Below are positions 47,601 to 55,821 of a DNA stretch of 64,000 bases, piece by piece (the first letter of the stretch is position 1; each line of letters starts with the position of its first letter). The DNA is taken from the NCBI GenBank assembly GCA_019913005.1, contig JAIOHL010000038.1, forward strand, positions 35,270 through 99,269, in the 5' to 3' direction. Made by a program: the position numbers and the translations under genes. Source of the stretch: Anaerolineae bacterium. Lineage in GTDB: Bacteria; Chloroflexota; Anaerolineae; Aggregatilineales; J027. Under the pieces are notes generated by a model. The model saw nothing but the letters and a program-made list of their open reading frames with translations. It searched no databases and was not told the DNA's origin.

Positions 47601-50600
47601 TCAAGGGGCTGACCGTTGTGACGCTGTAATCCGCCACCGTCGCCGTCCCATCGGCTGAGGTGAATGGTACGGTGATCGTTAGGCCACTGGCTGTCGAGAG
47701 TGTCGCGGTGAAGGTCAGGGTCGTTGTGCCTGCGCCTGTGCCCTCAGTCACCGCCACGTCGTCAATACTGACCGTTGGTGGGTTATCGTCATCGTTGATC
47801 GTACCCACACCAATCGTATTGGCAACCACCGGATCAAGTGTCGCGTTGGTTGGCGCACCCAACGTCACGGTGAAGTCTTCGTTGTTTTCATCCAGTGCGT
47901 CACGCACGATATTGACCGCAATCGTTTGGGTCGTTACCCCCGGATTGAAAGTCAAGGGGCTGACCGTTGTGACGCTGTAATCCGCACCAGTCGCCGTCCC
48001 ATTAGCCGAGGTGAACGGTACCGTCACCGTCAAACCGCTGGCTGTCGAGAGTGTCACGGTATAGGTCAGGGTCGTTGTGCCCGCGCCTGTACCTTCGGTC
48101 ACGGCCACATCGTCAATACTGACGGTTGGTGGGTTGTCATCGTCGTTGATCGTCCCAGTCCCGATTTCGTTACCGGGGGTTGGGTCAAGCTGGGCGTTCG
48201 TCGGTGTACCCAAAGTCACCGTAAAGGTTTCGTTGTTTTCATCCAGCGTATCATTCACGATATTGACCGTGATCGTTTCGCTCGTGTCCCCTGACACAAA
48301 GTTCAACGGGCTAACGGTGGCAACTGCATAGTCGGCGGGGGTCGTCGCTGTGCCTGTCGCTGACGTGAACGGTACGGACACGGGCAAGCCACTAACAGCC
48401 GACAGCGAAACGGTGAAGGTCAAGGTACCCGCGTTCTCGTTGACGGTCACATCATTAATGCTCACTAAGGGCGGGCCATCGTCGTTGTTGATCGTTCCAA
48501 CTCCAATTGTGTTGGCAACCACAGGATCAAGCGTCGCATTCGTCGGCGCACCCAACGTCACCTCGAAGGTTTCATTCGGTTCATCCGTCGCGTCGCGCAC
48601 GATGTCCACGAGGATGTTCTGGGTTGTCACGCCCGGATTAAAGGTCAACGGGCTAATTGTTGTCACGCTGTAGTCACCCGGACTCGTCGCGCTCACATCG
48701 GCTGAAGTGAACGGCACCGTGATACTAAAAGCGCTGGCTGCTGACAGCGTTACGGTATAGGTCAAGGTCGTTGTACCAGCACCTGTACCTTCCGTCACGG
48801 CCACATCATTAATACTGACTGTCGGTGGATTATCGTTGTCGGTAATTGTGCCCACGCCAATCGTATTGGCGACTACCGGGTCAAGCGTCGCATTGGTCGG
48901 CGTTTGCAGCGTCACCGTGAAGTCTTCGGCGGGTTCGTCGTTCGCGTCATCCACAATGTTGACTGTCACGCTTTGGGTCGTTACACCGCTATTGAAGGTC
49001 AACGGCGAAATCGTTGCCACACTAAAATCGGCAGGGCTGGTCGCGGTACCATTCGCTGAAATGAACGGCACTGTGATGGTTTGACCACTCATCGCCGACA
49101 GGGTAACGGTAAAGGTCAGGGTTCCGGCGTTTTCGTTGACCGTCACATCATCAATACTAACCGTCGGCGGCGCGTCATCATCATTGATCGTGCCCACGCC
49201 AATCGTATTGGCAACCACCAAGTCAAGCGTCGCATTGGTCGGCGTTTGCAGTGTCACCGTGAAGTCTTCATTCGCTTCATCTAGTGTGTCATTCACGATG
49301 TTGACCGTGATCGTTTCGCTGGTGTCACCCGACGTGAACGTCAACGGACTGATGGTGGCAATGGCATAGTCAGCAATTGGGGCGGCTGTGCCTCCTGCCG
49401 AGGTGAACGGTGCAGTCACTGTCAGACCGCTGGCGGTGGATAGAGAGACCGTGAAAGTCAAGGTGCCCGCATTTTCATTCACCGTTACATCGTCAATGCT
49501 GACGGTGGGCGGATTATCGTTGTCGGTAATCGTCCCAACGCCAATTGTATTGGCGACCACCGGGTCAAGGTCAGCATTCGTCGGCGTTTGCAGCGTCACC
49601 GTGAAATCTTCGCTGTTTTCGTCCAGCGTATCGTTCACGATATTGACCGTAATGCTTTGTGTCGTTACACCCGCGTTGAAGGTCAAGGGGCTGATTGTCA
49701 CCACACTGTAATCCGCTGGGGTTGTTGCCGTCCCATTCGCTGAGGTGAACGGTACCGTCACGGTGCGGCCACTCACTGCGGAGAGCGTAGCCGTAAAGGT
49801 CAGTGTTCCGGCGGCTTCATTAACCGTCACATCATCAATGCTTACCGTTGGCGGCGTGTCATTATCGGTGATGGTACCCGTACCGATTTCATTCCCCGGT
49901 GTCGGATCAAGCACCGCATTCGTCGGTGTACCCAACGTTACCGTGAAGGTCTCATCGTCTTCATCCAGTGTATCATTCACGATGTTGACCGTGATGGTTT
50001 GCGTCGTCACACCTGCGCCGAAGGTCAAGGGGCTGATTGTCACCACACTGTAATCCGCTGGAGTCGTCGCCGTGCCATTTGCAGGAACAAACGGCACGGT
50101 CACTGTGCGACCACTCACTGCGGAGAGCGTAGCCGTAAAGGTCAGTGTTCCGGCGGCTTCATTAACCGTCAAATCATCAATGCTTACCGTTGGCGGCGTG
50201 TCATTATCGGTGATGGTACCCGTACCGATTTCATTCCCCGGCGTCGGATCAAGCACCGCATTCGTCGGTGTACCCAACGTTACCGTGAAGGTCTCATCGT
50301 CTTCATCGAGGGCATCATTCACGATGTTGACCGTGATGGTTTCGCTGGTATCACCCGGCGTGAAGGTCAGCGGGCTAGTTGTCACCACACTGTAATCGGC
50401 TGGGGTCGTCGCGGTTCCATCCGCTGAGGTGAACGGCACTGTAATCAGCTGACCACTCGAAGCCGACAGCGAAACGGTGAAGGTCAAGGTGCCCGCAACT
50501 TCATTGACGGTCACATCGTTAATGCTCACTAAGGGCGGGCCGTCGTCGTTGTTGATCGTACCCACGCCAATCGTGTTAGCAACCACCGGGTCAAGCGTCG

Positions 50601-53600
50601 CGTTGGTGGGTGAGCCTAATATCACCTCAAAGGTTTCATTTGGTTCATCCGTCGCGTCACGCACGATGTCTACTAAGATGTTCTGGGTTGTTACGCCCGG
50701 ACTAAAGGTCAGTGGCGAAATCGTTGTCACGCTGTAGTCGCTTGGGCTGGTCGCGCTCACATCGGCTGCCGTGAAGGGCACGCTCACTGTGAATCCACTC
50801 GCTGCCGAGAGCGTTACAGTATAGGTCAAGGTCGTTGTACCACCACCTGTACCTTCGATCACGGCCACATCGTCAATACTCACCGTTGGTGCGTTGTCAT
50901 CGTCATTGATCGTGCCAACACCAATCGTATTGGCAACCACCGGGTCAAGGTCGGCATTCGTTGGAGTCTGCAACGTCACCGTGAAATCTTCGTTCGGCTC
51001 ATCCAGCGCATCTGTCACAATATCTACTGCAATGGTTTGGGTGGTGAGGCCTGCTGCGATGTTAATGGGTGAACCAGTAGTGACGCTGTAATCCGCTGGG
51101 GTCGTCGCTGTTCCATCCGCTGAAGTGAATGGTACGGAAACATTCAAACCGCTGACGGCTGAGAGTGTCACAGTGAAGGTCAGGGTTCCAGCGGATTCAT
51201 TAACCGTCAAATCATCAATGCTGACCGTTGGGGTGGCATCATCATCAGTGATCGTGCCGACACCAATTGTATCGGGCAGATCGGGGTCAAGTGTTGCATT
51301 CGACGTCCCAGTCAACGTCACGGTGAAATCTTCGTTGTTTTCATCGAGCGCATCCGTCACGATGTCCACCGCGATGATCTGCGTAATCACACCGGGATTA
51401 AAAGTCAGTGGTGAAGTCGTCGTTACACTGTAATCCGCCGGTGTCGTTGCTGTCCCGTTTGCCGAAGTGAACGATACACTGACGGTTTGGCTGCTGGGAT
51501 TCGTCAAAGACACCGTATAAGTCAGTGTCGTTATCCCACCCGTACCTTCTGTCTGCGCCACATCGTCAATACTCACTACCGGGGCGTTATCGTCGTCGAG
51601 AATGGTTCCAACCCCCACAATGGCGTTGGGATCGGCATCAAGCGTCGCATTCGTCGGAGTATCGAGCGTGATGGTAAAGGTCTCATTGGATTCGTCAGTA
51701 TTGTCCCGAACAATGAGCGCCTGTACTTGCAGCGATGTGGTACCCGGATTGAAGATCAAGGGGCTGCCCGTTGAAACAGTATAGTCAGCAGGTGAAACCG
51801 CCGTCCCGTCTGCTACTGTAAAAGGAGCAGTCACCGTAAAGGCACTTGCCGATGACAACGTAACCGTGAAGTTCATCACGTTGGTGCCACCGCTTGAACC
51901 TTCGACGAGTGACACATCATCAATACTCACTATCGGCGGATCATCGTCATCATTGATCGTTCCCACACCCAACGTATTCGCTGGAACGGGATCAAGAGTT
52001 GCATTCGTCGGCGCATCCAATTGAATGTTAAAGGTCTCGTCAAGTTCATCTAACGCATCGGGTGTAATAGTGACATTGATCGTCTCCGAAATGTCCCCCG
52101 GCGCAAAACTGAGTGGGCCGCCCGTTGTCACTGTATAGTCGGCTGCCGTTGCTGTGCCATCAGATGCAGTGAACGGTACGTCGATATTCAAACCACTTGC
52201 CGTAGAAAGGGTCACGGTAAACGTCAAAGTTGGGCCACCACCGCCCGTGCCTTCTGTGATCGCTACATCGTCAATACTGACGGTTGGCGGATTATCGTCA
52301 TCCAAAATCGTGGCGTCGCCGATGGTGTTGGCTGGGTCCGGATCAAGGTTGGCTCCGGTTGGAGGGTCAAGTGTCACCACCACTGTTTCATCATCTTCGT
52401 CCAGCGCATCCGGATTGACATTTACCACAATATTTTGGACGGTCACGCCGGGGCTGAAGGATAGAGGTGAACCTGTGGCAACGGTATAGTCCACACCACC
52501 ATTCGATGCGCTACCACCAACTAAAAATGGCACTGTGACAGTTGAGCCACTAGCAGCCGAAAGAGTAACCGTGTAGGTAATGGTAGGTGGCGCTCCACCC
52601 GTGCCTTCAAGCACACTTCCGGGGTCATTGATGCTTACGGTTGGCAGCGCACTCGTGACGGTTGCACAACCAGAGAACTCGGACGTTTCGCCACCTGCGC
52701 CACCATTATTACTCGTCGCGGTTGTCGTGATAACGCTCCCTAGCGCCACACTGGGCAGGCCTATCGTCGTAAACGGTTCGGCCACCCCTGTGCTGGCAAC
52801 CACTACCGATGTCGAGCCTAGATAAGTGGCACCTTCACCATTACCCGATGCATCGCAACTTGGGCTGGAGAAAAATTCAACCAAATAGCTACCTGCGATG
52901 GTCGTCAAGTTGCCGCTGACGGTCAACGATGGCCCACTGACCAAATTGGCGGCTGTCAAAACAGGGAAGTTCTGTTGGTCGTTGTTGCCACCATCGGCAT
53001 CATTGCCATCATTCGCCGTAATCCCAAAAGTTGGCACCGATTGAACGGGACGTTCTACAATGTCAATTCCAAGATTGGTGTTATTTGCAACCGAATTCTG
53101 GGAAATGCGGTTATTCAGTGAAGGGACGAAAACTGGGCCAATTGGATAGTATTCATGGTCAACCACAATCCCTCGGTTGTTATTGTTCACCACATTCCCT
53201 TGAACCAAGCTGTTGGATGCCCCCTGCAAGAAAATACCAAATTCTCCATTGGGGATAGAGCCTGTTCCACTACCATTTGTGCCAATGAAGTTATTGGTCA
53301 CAACCATATTATCTACGGGGATCGAGTTGTTTGAAATGACTAGAAAGCCATAAGTTTGCAGACGAATCGCTGTTCCAAAGTGTCCGGCAATATAATTACC
53401 TGTAATAGTATTGCTCGGTGAATTGCGGATACGTATCCCATCGGAATAGTTCCAAGGGTCGCTGGGCCAAGTTGTTATACTTCCGGGAATTGACGCTATA
53501 CCCACGCTGTTCAAACCAATATAGTTATTGCGGATGACATTGCCAACAGCCTCGCCACCATCCCCGCCATAGGAGATAATGACAAGGCCAGTCTCATTGT

Positions 53601-54636
53601 TACCGCTGATGATATTCCGATGGGCAATCGTGGTACCACCTACTATATTGTTGTCAGAGTTAATGATTTGTAAGCCGATGCGGCCATTGCCAACGGGGAG
53701 AGTACCTGTAACATCAGAACCAATAAAATTCCCAACGACAGTATTGTTTTCGGAACCATCCCGAATCTTGAGGCCAACTACCCCCGACCCATCCACAGGG
53801 CCGTTTCCAGAAATTAGATTGCAATCGCCGGTACAGTTATTACCTACCAGCAGTCCGTTTGTTCCGCCGATGGTATTGTTGCTAGCGGTGAAAAGCTCGA
53901 TCCCAGCACCGTCTGAATTAGCAAAGTTTGGATCTGCCGCAGTACCCGCTGCGTTGGTTCCAACGTAATTCCCCCGGATTGTATTGCCATTACTCTGATC
54001 AATACGAATACCACTGTTAGGGAATCCTTGAATCACCAAACCTTGGATAACACTGCCATCACTCCCCGGCCCCAATACCAACCCATTTGCTGTTGAGCCA
54101 CCAATGCTGTCGCCGTTTAAAATAATAATGGGCGAACTGACCCAGTCAGGCTCGCTTTGGCCGTCAACCACAACAGATTGAACAATGGTTGGAAGCGCCG
54201 TTATCAATGTAATAGTATATGGCGCAGCACCCGGTAGATTGAACTCAATAAAATCCAACCCAACTGTCCCATTATGGGTACATTCATTCTGGGTGGTGTT
54301 AGTATTAGTTGCCGTAATCGCCTCACGCAGCGAACATTGACCGTCAAGTGCCGATGTGTCGGCTGTCGTGGTGACGGTGATCGTGTCAGCAGCCTCTACC
54401 CGGCGTACTGGACTAAATGGTTCACTGATATAAGGAATATAGGGTAGTACAAGGCCCAGCAGCAGCATGGCTACCAGTCCACCCAATCCAGCCCGATACA
54501 GCGCTCGATGAGAGGTTTGTACTTTAAATTTTGTCTTTCCAGAACTTAGTCTATGATTGCGCGGTGTCAACATGACCCCCTTAAGAAACTCAAATAAAAA
54601 ATTTGGGTTGGCAGTTAAATCCTTATCGTCCGTCAT
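44692..54636 (-). CDS. Giant secreted CSLREA / beta-helix / Calx-beta repeat protein (3314 aa)
   Basis: The N-terminus (~50 residues, basic) precedes a hydrophobic export segment (AGLGGLVAMLLLGLVLPYIP). A CSLREA motif (GQCSLREAITATN) follows at ~98, then a right-handed parallel beta-helix region (~130-560) of N-rich repeats (NTIRGNYVGTN, NIISGNNETGL). From about residue 660 to 2750 there are 18 Calx-beta domains of ~107-115 residues, each with VSIxDV, LTFTVTLSxASG, ADYSV and LDExxExFxVTL signatures, plus one divergent copy. Three D-rich FG-GAP/VCBS-like units (GDWDGDGQ, GDWDGNGT, GDWDSNGV) and a beta-sandwich end the protein. Calx-beta domains bind Ca2+. An adhesin or surface-layer role is inferred. 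No sortase motif is seen. Confidence 0.93.
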   Translation of the reverse strand: MTDDKDLTANPNFLFEFLKGVMLTPRNHRLSSGKTKFKVQTSHRALYRAGLGGLVAMLLLGLVLPYIPYISEPFSPVRRVEAADTITVTTTADTSALDGQCSLREAITATNTNTTQNECTHNGTVGLDFIEFNLPGAAPYTITLITALPTIVQSVVVDGQSEPDWVSSPIIILNGDSIGGSTANGLVLGPGSDGSVIQGLVIQGFPNSGIRIDQSNGNTIRGNYVGTNAAGTAADPNFANSDGAGIELFTASNNTIGGTNGLLVGNNCTGDCNLISGNGPVDGSGVVGLKIRDGSENNTVVGNFIGSDVTGTLPVGNGRIGLQIINSDNNIVGGTTIAHRNIISGNNETGLVIISYGGDGGEAVGNVIRNNYIGLNSVGIASIPGSITTWPSDPWNYSDGIRIRNSPSNTITGNYIAGHFGTAIRLQTYGFLVISNNSIPVDNMVVTNNFIGTNGSGTGSIPNGEFGIFLQGASNSLVQGNVVNNNNRGIVVDHEYYPIGPVFVPSLNNRISQNSVANNTNLGIDIVERPVQSVPTFGITANDGNDADGGNNDQQNFPVLTAANLVSGPSLTVSGNLTTIAGSYLVEFFSSPSCDASGNGEGATYLGSTSVVVASTGVAEPFTTIGLPSVALGSVITTTATSNNGGAGGETSEFSGCATVTSALPTVSINDPGSVLEGTGGAPPTITYTVTLSAASGSTVTVPFLVGGSASNGGVDYTVATGSPLSFSPGVTVQNIVVNVNPDALDEDDETVVVTLDPPTGANLDPDPANTIGDATILDDDNPPTVSIDDVAITEGTGGGGPTLTFTVTLSTASGLNIDVPFTASDGTATAADYTVTTGGPLSFAPGDISETINVTITPDALDELDETFNIQLDAPTNATLDPVPANTLGVGTINDDDDPPIVSIDDVSLVEGSSGGTNVMNFTVTLSSASAFTVTAPFTVADGTAVSPADYTVSTGSPLIFNPGTTSLQVQALIVRDNTDESNETFTITLDTPTNATLDADPNAIVGVGTILDDDNAPVVSIDDVAQTEGTGGITTLTYTVSLTNPSSQTVSVSFTSANGTATTPADYSVTTTSPLTFNPGVITQIIAVDIVTDALDENNEDFTVTLTGTSNATLDPDLPDTIGVGTITDDDATPTVSIDDLTVNESAGTLTFTVTLSAVSGLNVSVPFTSADGTATTPADYSVTTGSPINIAAGLTTQTIAVDIVTDALDEPNEDFTVTLQTPTNADLDPVVANTIGVGTINDDDNAPTVSIDDVAVIEGTGGGTTTLTYTVTLSAASGFTVSVPFTAADVSATSPSDYSVTTISPLTFSPGVTTQNILVDIVRDATDEPNETFEVILGSPTNATLDPVVANTIGVGTINNDDGPPLVSINDVTVNEVAGTLTFTVSLSASSGQLITVPFTSADGTATTPADYSVVTTSPLTFTPGDTSETITVNIVNDALDEDDETFTVTLGTPTNAVLDPTPGNEIGTGTITDNDTPPTVSIDDLTVNEAAGTLTFTATLSAVSGRTVTVPFVPANGTATTPADYSVVTISPLTFGAGVTTQTITVNIVNDTLDEDDETFTVTLGTPTNAVLDPTPGNEIGTGTITDNDTPPTVSIDDVTVNEAAGTLTFTATLSAVSGRTVTVPFTSANGTATTPADYSVVTISPLTFNAGVTTQSITVNIVNDTLDENSEDFTVTLQTPTNADLDPVVANTIGVGTITDNDNPPTVSIDDVTVNENAGTLTFTVSLSTASGLTVTAPFTSAGGTAAPIADYAIATISPLTFTSGDTSETITVNIVNDTLDEANEDFTVTLQTPTNATLDLVVANTIGVGTINDDDAPPTVSIDDVTVNENAGTLTFTVTLSAMSGQTITVPFISANGTATSPADFSVATISPLTFNSGVTTQSVTVNIVDDANDEPAEDFTVTLQTPTNATLDPVVANTIGVGTITDNDNPPTVSINDVAVTEGTGAGTTTLTYTVTLSAASAFSITVPFTSADVSATSPGDYSVTTISPLTFNPGVTTQNILVDIVRDATDEPNETFEVTLGAPTNATLDPVVANTIGVGTINNDDGPPLVSINDVTVNENAGTLTFTVSLSAVSGLPVSVPFTSATGTATTPADYAVATVSPLNFVSGDTSETITVNIVNDTLDENNETFTVTLGTPTNAQLDPTPGNEIGTGTINDDDNPPTVSIDDVAVTEGTGAGTTTLTYTVTLSTASGLTVTVPFTSANGTATGADYSVTTVSPLTFNPGVTTQTIAVNIVRDALDENNEDFTVTLGAPTNATLDPVVANTIGVGTINDDDNPPTVSIDDVAVTEGTGAGTTTLTFTATLSTASGLTITVPFTSADGTATVADYSVTTVSPLTFNPGVTTQTIAVNIVRDATDEPNETFTVTLGAPTNATLDPTPANTIGVGTINDDDNAPTVSIDDVAITEGTGGTTTLTFTVTLSAASGLAVTVPFTSANGTATGADYSVTTSSPLNFSVGVTTQTIAVNIVTDNIDEPNETFTVILGAPTNATVDPTPGAGVGIGTINDDDNAPVVSINDVTVTEGTGGTNTLTFTVALSNPSGFTVTVPFTSANGTATAGDYSVTTASPLTFNAGVTSQSISVNIVTDATDENNEDFTVTLGAPTNATLDPTPANTIGVGTINDDDAPPTVSIDDVAVTEGTGVGTTNLTFTVTLSAASDFPITVPFTVVGVTAATPADFTVTTTSPLNFTAGTTTRTIVVSVVRDAIDENNETLDVTLGAPTNATLDPTPANTIGVGTINDDDNVGVTVTITGANTTVVESPAPSAAQRDTFDVRLASQPSANVTITLSVSDGQTLIGHVGGPYGTSLNLTFVPSGTPTAPNTVWDVDQTVEVVAVDDAVVEPAIHNGAINFAVQAGSAAEYVGLSIPSLTVRIQDNDGPEALAIFNPQTGQASLLNTLQDLPAPSAYNTFATGAPIVGQWVMGDWDGDGQKTPGVYGNGVFAYTNTVGPVPPASWIGIWFGLPGPAVPGRFDAGVGHDCIGVIDSGNFPPWGTAYVLYFACNLTSGPTPPLSFQWLSVVLPDNQGFTGTAQFTAGDWDGNGTDSIAVRRSEFIAYTNVPPAPNAPSLPFSLAAFNLAQYIGDPRPLAGDVLAGQYGNMVSGDWDSNGVDSFGLYYPAGYFYYRNDLLWNSGLYTLQRVAQPIGTTTTATSWRAGVSGGSGAAQAQGGEPVETPTPSAPTTRRVSTVIESDDPQVARDGKWSVQSTAAASGNRYVYSGGSTDDTLTLEFVGTSVEVIYVESRMTGTFTIMVDDVAVRTVVTTGDVTEFNSRTLIDYLSDGHHTLQIIPISGTVAVDAFVVTQEITE
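46378..52650 (-). repeat. Array of 18 Calx-beta-encoding DNA repeats
   Basis: About 6.3 kb of imperfect ~320-345-nt tandem units inside the giant gene, each encoding one Calx-beta domain. Most units have diverged, but segments starting at 49769 and 50111 are near-identical over about 230 nt (offset 342 nt), pointing to recent unit duplication or gene conversion. Confidence 0.9.
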
Positions 54637-55001
54637 AAATGTATTGGATTAGACTTGCAAGGAGTTTGAACTTTGGTGTCATTACCTTGCAGAGTCCTAA
54701 CATTTTTGTCGTGGTTTTGTCTATAAAAAGTTGACGGAGCGGGACAAACCTACCAAATGCAAACAATCCCTAGCGGCTTACATTTGTTCCAAGTCTACCA
54801 TTTTATTACGATTGGGGCTTTTTTCAGCCATTTGCCAACGTATTCTGACAAATCTCTCCTCAAACCAATGTGCCCTTGTTTCATACAAAAACAACTAACG
54901 CTACAATGTTAGTGAGAATATAGGTATTGTTGGTAAAATGAATCTGAGACACCTGATCTTTTAGCTTTCAGCCTCAGTTGATTATGCGGAGTCATTATTT
55001 T
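54637..55001. other. Divergent AT-rich intergenic region with inverted repeat
   Basis: A 365-nt region between the giant gene and the small secreted protein. It contains ACTAAC (54894-54899) and GTTAGT (54908-54913) as an inverted repeat, with several AT-rich stretches that could serve as promoters in both directions. No confident -35/-10 pair with standard spacing or RNA gene was identified. Confidence 0.45.
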
Positions 55002-55820
55002 ATGAAGTCAAACCACCTCCCCCTACTCCGACTAATGTTCTTGGGATTAGTGCTACTGCTTGTCCTACATCTTCCGGGCACTGCTCTTGCGGACTGCTGC
55101 ACGTCCAATCATTATTACTATATCTTTACGGGTTTTAGCGGCACCTGTCTTGACGATGGAAGTGGCAATGTTGTGGTTAGTGGTAGCTTCCTGCGCGAAG
55201 CCTATCTCCCAGTCAATAATGTCAATACTTATACCGTCAACAATCCGGCCTTTGCGGGATCATTTTCACTAGCCGCCGTAGGCACGGAAACAAACGGTCA
55301 GTATGGTAATTTTTTGATTAACCACACCTCGGCCCCCGGCGTTGCTCCGCTCTCGGTCTCAGTGACAATCGCAACCCAAGCCGACGGTGCAGCTATTGGC
55401 TCGACCACTGCGGTTGCCACTTGCAGTTCGATTGGGGCCGTCCCAACCGTGAGCGCCACCCACACCTATTCATCGCTGGGCAGTCGGGGAGCAGGGAATA
55501 TTTATGATGGTCGCTTAAACACCGACGCTGGCGCACCTGCTATCGTTTATCCCGGCTCCATCCGCATCTTTGCCTATGATCCCGTCAACTGTGTCAGTGA
55601 ACTGGTACTAACAATCAGCGATGAAACGATTGAGTCGGTGGGAGTTCCGGCAGAAAATACCGTGCTTGGCCGAGCAACCAACCCATTCTCCAATCATGCC
55701 ATTGTGGTCTATCGTCTCACCACTGGCGAGTTCCAGATGAACACCAGTTACGCTGATGGCAAGTTGTATATCTTTGCGTGGAACGAAGACGCCACCCACC
55801 GCTACTACCCCAGCTACTAA
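55002..55820 (+). CDS. Small secreted protein of unknown function
   Basis: A 272-residue protein with a signal peptide (MKSNHLPLLRLMFLGLVLLL, cleaved near ALA-DCC). The mature part is beta-rich, with cysteines in pairs (DCCTSNHYYYIF, SGTCLDDGSGN, ATCSSIG, DPVNCVSE) that could form disulphides, and Ser/Thr/Gly/Asn-rich low-complexity strands typical of surface or sheath proteins. No family was recognised. The start at 55002 is preferred because GGAG lies about 10 nt upstream; an ATG at 54984 and a TTG at 54978 are alternatives. It immediately precedes the GH38 gene. Confidence 0.7.
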   Translation: MKSNHLPLLRLMFLGLVLLLVLHLPGTALADCCTSNHYYYIFTGFSGTCLDDGSGNVVVSGSFLREAYLPVNNVNTYTVNNPAFAGSFSLAAVGTETNGQYGNFLINHTSAPGVAPLSVSVTIATQADGAAIGSTTAVATCSSIGAVPTVSATHTYSSLGSRGAGNIYDGRLNTDAGAPAIVYPGSIRIFAYDPVNCVSELVLTISDETIESVGVPAENTVLGRATNPFSNHAIVVYRLTTGEFQMNTSYADGKLYIFAWNEDATHRYYPSY

Positions 55821-55821
55821 C

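Noticed and set aside
46378..52650. Repeat block as a CRISPR-like or satellite array
   Set aside because: The units are coding, in frame, about 330 nt long and encode Calx-beta domains; there are no short conserved repeats with unique spacers.
46276..52825. Many plus-strand open frames of 60-210 codons across the Calx-beta region
   Set aside because: They are antisense to the giant gene, repeat with the same ~330-nt period, lack ribosome sites and arise from its biased codon usage.
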